Source of the DNA: Streptomyces hoynatensis
GTDB taxonomy: Bacteria; Actinomycetota; Actinomycetes; Streptomycetales; Streptomycetaceae
Assembly (NCBI RefSeq): GCF_003626535.1
Contig: NZ_RBAL01000001.1
Location: 718,020 to 782,019 of the forward strand
DNA length: 64,000 nucleotides
Direction of reading: 5' to 3'
The translations under genes and the position numbers were made by a program. How positions within the stretch are numbered: the first letter of the stretch is position 1; every line of letters begins with the position of its first letter. This document shows, piece after piece, positions 40,991-50,332 of the stretch. The notes below the pieces were generated by a model. It was not told where the DNA came from. It ran no database searches and was given only the letters and a program-made list of their open reading frames with translations.

Positions 40991-43039
40991 TCAGCCGCGC
41001 TGGGGCACCGGCTGCCCGGTGGGCCGCACCGGCTCCGCGGGCGGCCCGGGCGGCCCGGGCGGCCCCGCGGGCCGCGGCGCCTGGAGGAGGCGGGTCACCG
41101 CGCGCGTGACGGCGTACCCGGCCGCCACCACGGCCACGCCGCCGACCGCGTCGAGCAGGTAGTGGTTGGCGGTGCCCATCACCACGGCCGCCGTCAGCAC
41201 CGGATAGGCGAAGCCCGCCAGCCGCAGCCAGGCGTAGGGGGCGACCCGCCACAGGGTCAGCGCGCACCACAGCGCCCAGCCGACGTGCAGCGAGGGCATC
41301 GCGGCGTACGGGTTGGTGATGCCGGTGAGCGCGCCGAACCGCGGGTCGTTGAGATCCTGCGGGCCGTTGGCCGTGTCGATGAAGCCGAGCCCCGGCATCA
41401 GGCGGGGCGGGGCCAGCGGGTACAGCCAGAAGCCGACCAGGCCGAAGAGGGTGGTGCAGCCCAGCCAGGCGCGGGCCTGGCGGTAGTCCGCGGGGTGGCG
41501 CACCAGCAGCCAGCCGAGGAGGGACAGCGGCACCACGAAGTGGAACGTCGCGTAGTAGAAGTCCATCGCGTCCGCGAGGGCGGCGCTCTTGGCGACGGTG
41601 TGGTTGAGCCAGTGCTCGATGTCCACGTGCAGGAACTCCTGCACGTCGAGCACCTGGTGCCCGTGCCGCTCCGCGGTGTGCCGGTCGCCCTTGGCGTAGG
41701 AGCGAATCCACGAGTAGGCGGCGTACCCGGCCCTGATGAGGACGAGCTCCAGCAGCAGGTTGGGGCGCCCGGCCGGCCCGGCGGCCTCGGGGGCGGCCCA
41801 CCGCGGGTCGCTGCGCGGCAGGAAGGGGACGGCGCAGGCGGCGAGGAGGGCGGCGATCAGCGGCAGGTTCTCGCCGAACACCGCCAGCCAGTCCAGCTTC
41901 GGCAGCAGCTCGGCGCCCTCGACGACCGCCACCAGCGCCACGAACACCGGCCACACCGGCCGGTCCGCGGTCCGCCGCCCCCAGCGGCCCTGCGCGGCGA
42001 GCAGCAGCCAGAGCTGCTCGTGCGGCCAGGCGGCGGGCGCCAGGGCGAGCGTGGCGCAGCCGGCCACGGCGGCGGCCGGCAGCGGCTGCCCGTCGCGGCA
42101 GTAGCGCGCGGCCCGGCGCAGCGCCACCGCGCACACGGCCAGAGCGAGCGCCAGGCACAGGACGCGTTCCCCCGGCCCGTGGAGGCCCTGGCGCAGCAGC
42201 GCCGAGTGCAGCGACTGGCTGCCCGCCTCCCCGGGCGCGGCGGCGAGGCCGGCCCCGGCGGCGTTGCGCAGCCAGTAGGTCACGGAGTCCCCGGGCAGCG
42301 CCAGCCAGCCCACGGCCGTGGCGCAGCCGAACGCAACCCCCGCCGCCAGGGCGCCGCGCCTGCGCCCGGCCGCCCACAGCGGCACGGCGAGCAGCAGCAG
42401 CACCGGCTGGGCCGCCGCGGCCAGGCCGAGCAGCGCGCCGCCCGCGAGTCGCCGGCCCTCCGCGTGCGCTCCCCACCCGCCCCGCGCGAAATTTTCAAAC
42501 GCCCCCGGCAGGGCGCCGGAACGCCCCGTAACCGGGCGGGGGTTGGGCCCGGCCGTCGCCAGCAGCCAGCCGCCGAGGGCGAGCAGCGCGGGCAGCACGA
42601 GCGCCAGCTGCCCGCGGCCGAGCAGCTCCCGCACCGGCAGCGAGAGCGTCAGCAGGCAGACGGCGAACGGCCCGTGCCAGGGCCGCCGGCCGGGCGCGGC
42701 GCGCGTGGCGAGCACCGCGGCGGCGGCCAGGAGCAGCAGCAGGAAGCAGGTCCACACGGCGTGGGAGTCCACCGCGGAGCCGCCGCCGAGGTGCCGCACC
42801 AGCAGCCCGTCGAGGGGGGTGCCCGCGAACCGGTCGTCGCCTTCCCCCGCGTAGAGGGACCCGCCCCCGGTGCCGGCCCAGCCGGGCAGCGGCCCGTCCA
42901 GCTCCTCCGCGGGGCGCCGCAGCGCGGCCACCGCCGCCCGGACGACCAGGAAGGCGGCGATCACCCACAGCGCCGCCGCCCCGAGCACGGCGGGTTCCGG
43001 CCGCCCGCCCGCCGTGAGTCTCCTCGTCCTGCCCGCCAC
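40991..43039 (-). CDS. GT87-like glycosyltransferase fused to PAP2 phosphatase domain
   Basis: This 682-aa membrane protein joins two families. The N-terminal ~400 residues are a polytopic, GT87/DUF2029-type mannosyltransferase region (polyprenyl-phosphate sugar donors). The C-terminal part (from LLLELVLIRAGYAAYSWIRSYAKGD) is a PAP2_3/inositol-phosphotransferase-like domain with TNPYAAMPSLHVGWALWCAL and GTANHYLLDAVGG, the His-containing active-site blocks. It may act in cell-envelope glycolipid synthesis or recycling. GTG 43039 has GGAGGG 6 nt upstream, so it is preferred over TTG 43066. Its 3' end converges on the LppU-like remnant. Confidence 0.85.
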   Translation of the reverse strand: MAGRTRRLTAGGRPEPAVLGAAALWVIAAFLVVRAAVAALRRPAEELDGPLPGWAGTGGGSLYAGEGDDRFAGTPLDGLLVRHLGGGSAVDSHAVWTCFLLLLLAAAAVLATRAAPGRRPWHGPFAVCLLTLSLPVRELLGRGQLALVLPALLALGGWLLATAGPNPRPVTGRSGALPGAFENFARGGWGAHAEGRRLAGGALLGLAAAAQPVLLLLAVPLWAAGRRRGALAAGVAFGCATAVGWLALPGDSVTYWLRNAAGAGLAAAPGEAGSQSLHSALLRQGLHGPGERVLCLALALAVCAVALRRAARYCRDGQPLPAAAVAGCATLALAPAAWPHEQLWLLLAAQGRWGRRTADRPVWPVFVALVAVVEGAELLPKLDWLAVFGENLPLIAALLAACAVPFLPRSDPRWAAPEAAGPAGRPNLLLELVLIRAGYAAYSWIRSYAKGDRHTAERHGHQVLDVQEFLHVDIEHWLNHTVAKSAALADAMDFYYATFHFVVPLSLLGWLLVRHPADYRQARAWLGCTTLFGLVGFWLYPLAPPRLMPGLGFIDTANGPQDLNDPRFGALTGITNPYAAMPSLHVGWALWCALTLWRVAPYAWLRLAGFAYPVLTAAVVMGTANHYLLDAVGGVAVVAAGYAVTRAVTRLLQAPRPAGPPGPPGPPAEPVRPTGQPVPQRG

Positions 43040-43346
43040 GCCATGCCCTCCGGCCCGTCCGCCCAACCGGTGCCCACCGCGTTAACGGCCGACGGACGCC
43101 AACCTACCGGCCCGCAAACCGCCCAGCTCACGCGCCCCGGCCCGCCGCGGCGGTCCCGGGCGGGCCGGGCAGCGGCGAGGGCGGTCCCGGCCGGGCGCAT
43201 CGGCCGCCGGCGACGGCCGCCTCGGCGCCGGTGAAGGAGCCGCGGGCCGGGTTGACGTCCGTCTCGCCGCCCCGCCCCGCCGCGACGCGATGCGAGCCGC
43301 CGCGGCCCCCGCTCCGCGTTCCGCGACCCGCGTTCCGCGCTCCGCG
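43040..43346. other. Gap between PAP2 fusion and LacI genes
   Basis: This 307-bp region holds the promoter side of the PAP2 gene and the 3' side of the LacI gene. The only structure I see is a short series of CCGCGTTCCGCG-like repeats at about 43310-43355, next to the LacI stop codon. No gene is supported. Confidence 0.4.
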
Positions 43347-44363
43347 CTACGCCCCCGGCGGGGGCCCCGAACTCCCGCGTACCACCAGCCGCGTGGGCAC
43401 CAGCGTCGTGCCCCGCTCCACGGCGTCGGTCCGCAGCTGCCGCAGCACGCCGGCCACGCAGCGCCTGCCCACCTCGGCGAAGTCCTGGTGGACGGTGGTC
43501 AGCGGCGGGATGAACGAGCCCGCCTCGGGGATGTCGTCGAAGCCGACCACGCTCACCTCCGCGGGCACCGCGCGCCCCCGCTCGTGCAGGGCCCGCAGCA
43601 GCCCGAGGGCCATCTGGTCGTTGGCGGCGAACACGGCGGTGCAGCCCGGCTCCCCGGCCAGCCGCAGGCCGGCCAGGTAGCCGGACTCGGCCGACCAGTC
43701 CCCGCGCACCGGGGGCGGCACCTCGCGCCCCGCCTCCTCCAGCGTGGCCCGCCAGGCGTCGGCGCGGCGCTGCGCCGCGAAGGAGTCCGCGGGGCCCGCC
43801 AGGTGCCACACCGTGCGGTGGCCCAGGCCCAGCAGGTGCCGCACCGCCTCCCGGCTGCCGCCCGCCTGGTCGGTGTCGACGACGCTGTAGCGGTCGCCCG
43901 CGTTCGAATCGGCCACGACCACGCCGATGTTGGGCGGCAGCGAGACGGTGGCGGCGTCCAGCAGGTGCACCTCCATGATCACGATGATCGCGTCGACGGC
44001 GAGTTCGCCGAGCCTGGTGAACGCGCCGCGCACCTCGTCCTGGGTGGGGACGGCCACGGGCAGCAGCGTGATGGCGTAGCCCTCCTCGGCGGCCGAGGTG
44101 GCGATGGCCTCCAGGGTGCGGACGTTGCCCGTGGTGGAGAGGGTGAACAGGATGATGCCGATGGTGCGGAACTCGCCGCTCTTCAGGGCGCGCGCCGCGC
44201 TGTTGGGCCGGTAGCCCAGCTCCTTCATCGCGTCGAGCACCTGCCGCCTGGTCGCGTCCACCACGCCCGGGTGCCCGTTGGAGACCCGGGAGACGGTCTG
44301 CGAGGAGACTCCGGCACGCCGGGCGACGTCCGCCATGGACACCCGCCGCTTCCGCTGTGGCAC
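43347..44363 (-). CDS. LacI-family repressor of the galactoside cluster
   Basis: This 338-aa repressor has a LacI HTH (SMADVARRAGVSSQTVSRVSNGHPGVVDATRRQVLDAMKELGYRPNSAARALKSG) and a type I binding-protein ligand domain with AVFAANDQMALGLLRAL and VVGFDDIPEAGSF. It is divergent from an ABC importer and GH42 beta-galactosidase, so it most likely senses a galactoside or galactose. GTG 44363 has GGAGG 6 nt upstream; ATG 44336 would cut into the HTH. Likely operators lie in the 216-bp divergent gap. Confidence 0.92.
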   Translation of the reverse strand: MPQRKRRVSMADVARRAGVSSQTVSRVSNGHPGVVDATRRQVLDAMKELGYRPNSAARALKSGEFRTIGIILFTLSTTGNVRTLEAIATSAAEEGYAITLLPVAVPTQDEVRGAFTRLGELAVDAIIVIMEVHLLDAATVSLPPNIGVVVADSNAGDRYSVVDTDQAGGSREAVRHLLGLGHRTVWHLAGPADSFAAQRRADAWRATLEEAGREVPPPVRGDWSAESGYLAGLRLAGEPGCTAVFAANDQMALGLLRALHERGRAVPAEVSVVGFDDIPEAGSFIPPLTTVHQDFAEVGRRCVAGVLRQLRTDAVERGTTLVPTRLVVRGSSGPPPGA

Positions 44364-44435
44364 CGCCTGCCTCCGCCCCTGCCGCGCGGCACGTTCACCC
44401 GGAACGTCCGCCCGGAAAGCCCTGGGACGCCACTC

Positions 44436-44538
44436 TTGACGCCCACCTTTCGGAAGTGTAAACATCTCGCGCAATTGGATGTTTACGTAAACATATCAGG
44501 TCCCCGCGCGCTCGGCCCCTCGATGTTTACGCAACCAT
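44436..44538 (+). promoter_or_regulatory. LacI-regulated promoter with operators ATGTTTACGTAAACAT
   Basis: A perfect 16-bp palindrome ATGTTTACGTAAACAT lies at 44479-44494, a near copy ATGTTTACGCAACCAT at 44523-44538 (centres 44 bp apart), and a half-site GTAAACAT at 44458-44465. The half-site overlaps a -10-like TAAACA (44459-44464) that lies 17 bp after TTGACG (44436-44441). The layout suits repression of the permease operon by the divergent LacI protein. Confidence 0.8.
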
Positions 44539-44579
44539 CCGCCGGGGCGGCCCGCCCGCCACGACCAGCGAGGGAGACT

Positions 44580-45479
44580 ATGGCTACGGTGTCAGCGCCG
44601 CTGCGGGCGGCGCGCAGGCGGCGGTCGTGGACCGGGTGGGGCTTCATCGGCCCCTTCATGGCCGTCTTCGCCCTCGTCTTCCTTGCCCCGATCGGCTACT
44701 CCGTCTATCTCAGCCTCTTCCGCGACCAGTTGATCGGCGGCAACCACTACGTCGGCCTCGCCAACTACCGGCAGGCCCTGCAGGACGCGCAGTTCTGGGA
44801 GTCGCTGACCCGGGTGTCGCTGTTCCTCCTGATCCAGGTCCCGATCATGCTGTTCCTGGCCCTCCTGGTCGCCCTCGCGCTGGACAGCGGGCGGCTGTAC
44901 GGGCGGGACTTCTTCCGCATCGCCATCTTCCTGCCCTACGCGGTGCCCGCGGTGGTCGCCACCCTCATGTGGGGCTTCATGTACGGCACCCGCTTCGGCC
45001 TGGTCGGCAACATCAACGACGCCTTCGGCATCTCCCTGCCCGACCCGCTCTCTCCCGACCTGGTGCTCGCCGCCATCGGCAACATCGTGACCTGGGAGTT
45101 CGTCGGCTACAACATGCTGATCTTCTACTCCGCGCTGCGCGTGATCCCGCACTCAATGTACGAGGCGGCGGAGATCGACGGCGCGGGCCAGCTGCGGGTC
45201 ATCACGGCGATCAAGCTGCCGGCCATCCGCGGCGCGCTGGTGATCGCCACGATCTTCTCCATTATCGGCACCTTCCAGCTGTTCAACGAGCCGGCGATCC
45301 TCCAGAACCTGGCGCCCAACGCCATCACCACGGACTACACGCCCAACATCCTGACCTACTCGCTGTCCTTCTCCGGGCAGCAGCACAACTACGCGGCGAC
45401 CGTCGCGATCATCATGGGCCTGCTCACCATGGTCGTCGCCTACGTGGTCCAGCTCCGCGGCATGCGAAAGGACGCGTGA
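44580..45479 (+). CDS. Carbohydrate ABC transporter permease (MalF-like)
   Basis: This 299-aa permease has six hydrophobic segments and the ATPase-docking EAA loop EAAEIDGAGQLRVITAIKLPAIRG (near residue 198). The N-terminal helix begins after an Arg-rich stretch. It forms a heterodimer with the next product. No MsiK-type ATPase is encoded in the operon; Streptomyces sugar importers commonly share one from elsewhere. GAGGGAG lies 5 nt before ATG 44580. Confidence 0.93.
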   Translation: MATVSAPLRAARRRRSWTGWGFIGPFMAVFALVFLAPIGYSVYLSLFRDQLIGGNHYVGLANYRQALQDAQFWESLTRVSLFLLIQVPIMLFLALLVALALDSGRLYGRDFFRIAIFLPYAVPAVVATLMWGFMYGTRFGLVGNINDAFGISLPDPLSPDLVLAAIGNIVTWEFVGYNMLIFYSALRVIPHSMYEAAEIDGAGQLRVITAIKLPAIRGALVIATIFSIIGTFQLFNEPAILQNLAPNAITTDYTPNILTYSLSFSGQQHNYAATVAIIMGLLTMVVAYVVQLRGMRKDA

Positions 45480-45485
45480 GAACCG

Positions 45486-46415
45486 ATGAGCGCCCCCGCC
45501 ACTCCCCTCGCGCCCCCGCGCCGCCGCCCCGCCAGGCTGCGCACCCCGCGCCGTCCGGCCGCCGGCCCCCGCCGCAGGCGGCGCAGCCTGCCGCTCACCC
45601 TGCTGACCGGTCTCGTCCTGCTGTACGCGCTGGTGCCGCTGGTGTGGCTGTTCGTGAACGCCACCAAGACTCAGGCGGGCCTGTTCGACTCCTTCGGCCT
45701 GTGGTTCGACGGGGACTTCGCCCTCTTCTCGAACATCGCCGACACCTTCACCTACGACGACGGCGTCTTCACCCGCTGGCTGCTCAACACCCTGCTGTAC
45801 GTGGGCGTGGGCGCGGGCGGCGCCACCTTCCTGGCCATCCTGGGCGGCTACGCGCTGGCGAAGTTCGACTTCGCGGGCAAGCGCGCGGTGTTCGCCGTGG
45901 TCATCGGCGCGGTGGCGGTGCCCAGCACGGCGCTCGCGGTGCCGACCTTCCTCATGTTCAGCAAGATGGGGCTGACGAACACGCCCTGGGCGGTGATCCT
46001 CCCCTCGCTGATCTCGCCCTTCGGCCTCTACCTCATGTGGGTCTTCGCCTCCGAGGCGATCCCCGGCGAGCTGCTTGAGGCCGCCCGCATCGACGGCTCG
46101 GGCGAGATCCGCACCTTCTTCAGGATCGGGCTGCCGCTGCTCGCGCCGGGCATCGTCACGGTCCTGCTGTTCACCATGGTCGCGACCTGGAACAACTACT
46201 TCCTGCCGCTGATCATGATCAAGGACCCGGACTGGTACCCGCTCACCCTCGGCCTCAACGCCTGGAACGCGCAGGCCGCGACGGCGGGCGGCGAGGCCAT
46301 CTTCCACCTCGTCATCACCGGCTCCCTGCTCACCATCCTGCCGCTGATCGCCGCGTTCCTGCTGCTCCAGCGGTACTGGCAGTCGGGCCTTGCCGCCGGA
46401 AGCGTCAAGGAGTGA
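45486..46415 (+). CDS. Carbohydrate ABC transporter permease (MalG-like)
   Basis: This 309-aa second permease has an Arg/Pro-rich cytoplasmic N-terminus, six hydrophobic segments and the EAA loop LEAARIDGSGEIRTFFRIGLPLLAPG (near residue 200). The gene starts 7 bp after the first permease stop, so the two are surely co-transcribed. Substrate specificity is set by the binding protein downstream. Confidence 0.93.
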   Translation: MSAPATPLAPPRRRPARLRTPRRPAAGPRRRRRSLPLTLLTGLVLLYALVPLVWLFVNATKTQAGLFDSFGLWFDGDFALFSNIADTFTYDDGVFTRWLLNTLLYVGVGAGGATFLAILGGYALAKFDFAGKRAVFAVVIGAVAVPSTALAVPTFLMFSKMGLTNTPWAVILPSLISPFGLYLMWVFASEAIPGELLEAARIDGSGEIRTFFRIGLPLLAPGIVTVLLFTMVATWNNYFLPLIMIKDPDWYPLTLGLNAWNAQAATAGGEAIFHLVITGSLLTILPLIAAFLLLQRYWQSGLAAGSVKE

Positions 46416-46532
46416 CCCGGCCGCCGCGCCCGCCGCGCGCACATCCGCTGCGCCCCCCCACGCGCCACCACCCCGACCGGGCCGGGGCCCACCGCGGCAC
46501 CCCGCCCACGACACCGAAGTGAGATGACCCCT

Positions 46533-47870
46533 ATGAGCACACGAGTGCGTCCCCTCGCGCGCGGCCTCGGCCTCGCCTGCGCGCTCGCCCTCGCCGTCAC
46601 GGCGTGCGGCGGCTCCGACGACGGCGGTTCCGGCGGCGGCTCGCCCGACGACGTCCAGGCGGCACTGGAGCAGGGCGGCAAGATCACCGTCTGGGCCTGG
46701 GAGCCCACCCTGGAGTCCGTCGTGGCGGACTTCGAGGAGAAGTACCCGAACGTGCAGGTCGACCTCGTGAACGCCGGCACGGCCAACGACCAGTACACGG
46801 CCCTCCAGAACGCGATATCCGCCGGCTCGGGCGTGCCGGACGTGGCGCAGATCGAGTACTACGCGCTGGGCCAGTTCGCGATCGCCGACTCGATCGCCGA
46901 CCTGTCCTCCATGGGCGCCTCCGACCTTGAGGGCACCTTCTCGCCCGGGCCGTGGAACTCGGTGCACGCGGGCGGCGAGGGCATCTACGGCCTGCCGATG
47001 GACTCCGGACCGATGGCCCTCTTCTACAACAAGACCGTCTTCGACGAGTACGGCGTCGAGGTGCCCACCACCTGGGACGAGTACGTCACGGCCGCGAGGG
47101 AGCTGCACGAGGCCGACCCGGACGTGTACATCGGCGCGGACATCGGCGACGCCGGGTTCACCACCAGCATGATCTGGCAGGCGGGCGGCCACCCCTACAC
47201 CGTGGACGGCACCAGCGTCGGCATCGACTTCACCGACGAGGGCTCCACGAGGTTCGCCGAGACCTGGCAGCAGCTGGTCTCCGAGGGCCTGCTCAGCGAC
47301 GTGGCCGGCTGGACCGACGCGTGGTACCAGGGGCTCGCGGACGGCACGATCGCCACCCTGCCCACCGGCGCCTGGATGCCGGCCAACTTCGAGTCGGGCG
47401 TGCCGGGGGCCGCGGGCGACTGGCGGGTGGCGCCGCTGCCGCAGTGGGAGGAGGGCGGCCACGCGAGCGCCGAGAACGGCGGCAGCTCGCTCGCCATCCC
47501 CGAGGCCAGCGGCAACAAGGAACTCGCCTACGCCTTCATCGAGTACGCCGACGCGGGCGAGGGGGTGCAGACCAGGCTCGCGGAGGGCGCCTTCCCGGCC
47601 ACGACCGCCGACCTGTCGTCCGAGGAGTTCCTGAACACCGAGTTCGACTACTTCGGCGGCCAGCAGGCCAACCAGATCTTCGCCGAGTCGGCGCAGAACG
47701 TGGTGGAGGGCTGGTCGTACCTGCCCTACCAGGTCTACGCGAACTCGATCTTCAACGACACCGTCGGCCAGGCGTACGTCTCGGACACCACGCTCGCCGA
47801 GGGGCTGGCCGACTGGCAGCAGAAGTCCCGCGACTACGGCCAGGAGCAGGGCTTCACCCTGACCGACTGA
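46533..47870 (+). CDS. Sugar-binding lipoprotein of the galactoside importer
   Basis: This 445-aa family 1 extracellular solute-binding protein has a signal peptide and lipobox LAVTAC, with the lipidated Cys near residue 25. Typical segments are KITVWAWEPTLESVVADFEEKYPNVQV, ISAGSGVPDVAQIEYYALGQF, GLPMDSGPMALFYNKTVFDEYGVEVPTTWDEY and PTGAWMPANFES. ATG 46533 is preferred to ATG 46524 because TGAG would touch the latter. Linked to GH42, it probably binds beta-galactosides or galacto-oligosaccharides, which is inference from context. Confidence 0.92.
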   Translation: MSTRVRPLARGLGLACALALAVTACGGSDDGGSGGGSPDDVQAALEQGGKITVWAWEPTLESVVADFEEKYPNVQVDLVNAGTANDQYTALQNAISAGSGVPDVAQIEYYALGQFAIADSIADLSSMGASDLEGTFSPGPWNSVHAGGEGIYGLPMDSGPMALFYNKTVFDEYGVEVPTTWDEYVTAARELHEADPDVYIGADIGDAGFTTSMIWQAGGHPYTVDGTSVGIDFTDEGSTRFAETWQQLVSEGLLSDVAGWTDAWYQGLADGTIATLPTGAWMPANFESGVPGAAGDWRVAPLPQWEEGGHASAENGGSSLAIPEASGNKELAYAFIEYADAGEGVQTRLAEGAFPATTADLSSEEFLNTEFDYFGGQQANQIFAESAQNVVEGWSYLPYQVYANSIFNDTVGQAYVSDTTLAEGLADWQQKSRDYGQEQGFTLTD

Positions 47871-48043
47871 GGAGGGCCGCCCGGCCCGCAGGACGCGCCG
47901 CGGCGGGGGCGCGGCAGCCGCCCCCGCGAGACGGCCGCCCGCCGGCGGACCCGGCCGGCGCGGCCCCAAGGTTCCGCAGGTTCCGCGGCGCCGCGGCCAC
48001 CCCGCCGCGGCGCCGCCGCCACCCCGCCAACCCAAGGAGCACG

Positions 48044-50167
48044 ATGACCCGCGCCCGCTCGCCCCGCTGGCTGCGGTGGCCGTCCGACGGCACGGCCGAG
48101 ACCGCCGCCCCACGTTTCGCCTTCGGCGCCGACTACAACCCGGAGCAGTGGCCGCGCGAGGTGTGGCCCGAGGACGTCCGGCTGATGCGGCAGGCCGGCG
48201 TCAACCTCGTCTCGCTCGCGATCTTCTCCTGGGCACGCCTGCAACCCGGTCCCGAGGAATGGGACTTCGGCTGGCTCGACGAGATCATGGACCTGCTGCA
48301 CGAGAACGGGGTGGCCGTCGACCTGGCGACCGCCACGGCCTCGCCGCCGCCCTGGCTGACCGCGGCGCACCCCGAGATCCTGCCGGTGACCAGGACCGGG
48401 GAGACGGTGTGGCCGGGCGCCAGGCAGCACTGGCGGCCCACCTCCCCGCTGTTCAGGGCGCACGCCCTGCGCCTGGTGGAGGCGATGGCCACCCGCTACG
48501 CCGGCCACCCGGCGCTCGCGGCCTGGCACGTCAGCAACGAGCTCGGCTGCCACAACGTCTACGACTACTCCGAGGACGCGGCCGAGGCGTTCCGGGCCTG
48601 GCTGCGGGCGCGTTACGGCACGGTGGCGGCGCTCAACGCGGCCTGGGGCACGGCCTTCTGGTCCCAGCACTACACGGACTGGGCGCAGGTGCTGCCGCCG
48701 CGGCTGGCCGCCTCGCACCCCAACCCGACCCAGCAGCTCGACTTCGCCCGCTTCTCCTCCGACGCGCTCGCCGCGCACCTGCGGGCCGAGCGGGAGGTGC
48801 TGCGCCGGCTGACCCCGGGGGTGCCGGTCACCACGAACTTCATGGTGATGGGCGGCACCAAGGGGATGCACTACCCGAGCTGGGCGGCCGAGGTGGACTT
48901 CGTCTCCAACGACCACTACCTGCACCCGGGCCCGCAGGGCCTGGACGAGCTGTCCTTCTCGGCGAACCTGACGGGGAACATCGCCGGCGGCGAGCCCTGG
49001 TTCCTGATGGAGCACTCGACGAGCGCGGTCAACTGGCAGCCGGTCAACCGCGCCAAGCGGCCGGGGGAGCTGGCCCGCGACTCGCTGCTGCACGTGGCGC
49101 ACGGCGCGGACGCGGTCTGCTTCTTCCAGTGGCGGCAGTCGGCGGCCGGGGCCGAGAAGTACCACTCGGCGATGGTGCCGCACGCCGGGGCCGACAGCGC
49201 CGTGTTCCGTTCGGTGGCCGCGCTCGGGCGGCTGCTGCGCGAGGAGCTGGCCCCGGTCGCCGGCTCGCGCCGGGCGCCCGCCGAGGCGGCCATCCTGTTC
49301 GACTGGGAGTCCTGGTGGGCGAGCGAGCTCGACTCGCACCCCTCCGCCCGGCTGCGCTACCGGCAGGAGGCGCTGGACTGGTACTCGGCCTTCCTCGCCC
49401 TGGGCGTGCGCGCCGACGTGGTGCCCACCGGCACGCCGCTCGACGGCTACCGGCTGGTGGTGGCCCCCATCCTGCACGTGCTGCCGAGCGCCCTGGCCAA
49501 GGAGCTGACCCGCTGGGCCGAGGGGGGCGGGCACCTGGTGACGACGTACTTCTCCGGGATCGTGGACGAGCACGACCACGTGTGGCTTGGCGGCTATCCC
49601 GGTCCGCTGCGGGAGCTGCTCGGCCTGCGGATCGAGGAGTTCGGGCCGCTGCTGGACGGCGAGACGGTGACCCTGGAGGGCACGGGACCCGGCGAAGGGG
49701 CGCCCGCCGGGACGCTCGGCTGCGCCCTCACCGGCACGCTCACCGGCTCGCTGTGGACGGACGAGATCACCGTCACCGACCCGGCGACCGAGGTGCTGGC
49801 CCGGTACGCGAGCGGCCCGCAGGCCGGGCGGGCGGCGATCACCCGCCGTCCCGTCCCGGGCGGCGGCTCGGCCGCGTACGTGTCCACGCGGCTGGGGCCC
49901 GAGGGCCTGCCCGGCGTCCTCGCCCCGCTGCTCGGCGCGGCCGGCCTGGGCAGCGAACTGCCCCCGCAGCTGCGCGGCCTGGTGGAGCCGGCCGTGCGCA
50001 CCGCCGGGGACGCCCGCTACCTGTTCCTCACCAACCGCACCGACCGGCCGATCGAACTCCCGCCGCTGGAAGGGGAGTTCCTCACCGGCTCGCCGGAGGT
50101 GCTGCCGCCCCACGGCGTCGCGGTGCTGCGCCGCCCGCCCGCCGCCCCGGGCCGGGCGCGGCCGTGA
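48044..50167 (+). CDS. GH42 beta-galactosidase
   Basis: This 707-aa glycoside hydrolase of family 42 would hydrolyse terminal beta-galactosides. The fold starts FGADYNPEQWPREVWPEDVRLMRQAGVNLVSLAIFSWARLQP. The acid/base Glu is in WHVSNELGCHN (near residue 166) and the nucleophile Glu in PWFLMEHSTSAVNWQ (near 324). Trimerisation and C-terminal beta domains follow. There is no signal peptide, so it acts on imported sugars in the cytoplasm. AAGGAG lies just upstream of ATG 48044. It is the last gene of the LacI-controlled operon. Confidence 0.95.
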   Translation: MTRARSPRWLRWPSDGTAETAAPRFAFGADYNPEQWPREVWPEDVRLMRQAGVNLVSLAIFSWARLQPGPEEWDFGWLDEIMDLLHENGVAVDLATATASPPPWLTAAHPEILPVTRTGETVWPGARQHWRPTSPLFRAHALRLVEAMATRYAGHPALAAWHVSNELGCHNVYDYSEDAAEAFRAWLRARYGTVAALNAAWGTAFWSQHYTDWAQVLPPRLAASHPNPTQQLDFARFSSDALAAHLRAEREVLRRLTPGVPVTTNFMVMGGTKGMHYPSWAAEVDFVSNDHYLHPGPQGLDELSFSANLTGNIAGGEPWFLMEHSTSAVNWQPVNRAKRPGELARDSLLHVAHGADAVCFFQWRQSAAGAEKYHSAMVPHAGADSAVFRSVAALGRLLREELAPVAGSRRAPAEAAILFDWESWWASELDSHPSARLRYRQEALDWYSAFLALGVRADVVPTGTPLDGYRLVVAPILHVLPSALAKELTRWAEGGGHLVTTYFSGIVDEHDHVWLGGYPGPLRELLGLRIEEFGPLLDGETVTLEGTGPGEGAPAGTLGCALTGTLTGSLWTDEITVTDPATEVLARYASGPQAGRAAITRRPVPGGGSAAYVSTRLGPEGLPGVLAPLLGAAGLGSELPPQLRGLVEPAVRTAGDARYLFLTNRTDRPIELPPLEGEFLTGSPEVLPPHGVAVLRRPPAAPGRARP

Positions 50168-50171
50168 GGCC

Positions 50172-50207
50172 GCGGTAGGGCAGGAGGGCGCGGTAGGGCA
50201 GGAGGGC
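50172..50207 (+). repeat. 18-bp tandem duplication
   Basis: GCGGTAGGGCAGGAGGGC occurs twice head to tail (50172-50189, 50190-50207), right after the beta-galactosidase stop codon. Confidence 0.8.
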
Positions 50208-50258
50208 GCGGACGGCGGTGCGCACCGGCCCGGGCCGGATCCGCACCCGCCGCAGCGC

Positions 50259-50283
50259 CGCCGCCCGCCCGGGCCGGGCGGCG
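50259..50283. terminator. Hairpin between convergent GH42 and MFS genes
   Basis: CGCCGCCCG (50259-50267) and CGGGCGGCG (50275-50283) pair over 9 bp around a 7-nt loop. It can serve both converging genes. Confidence 0.5.
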
Positions 50284-50332
50284 CGGCCGGGCCCCGCCCC
50301 GGGCAGCGCGGCCGGACCCCGCGCCGCCCCGT

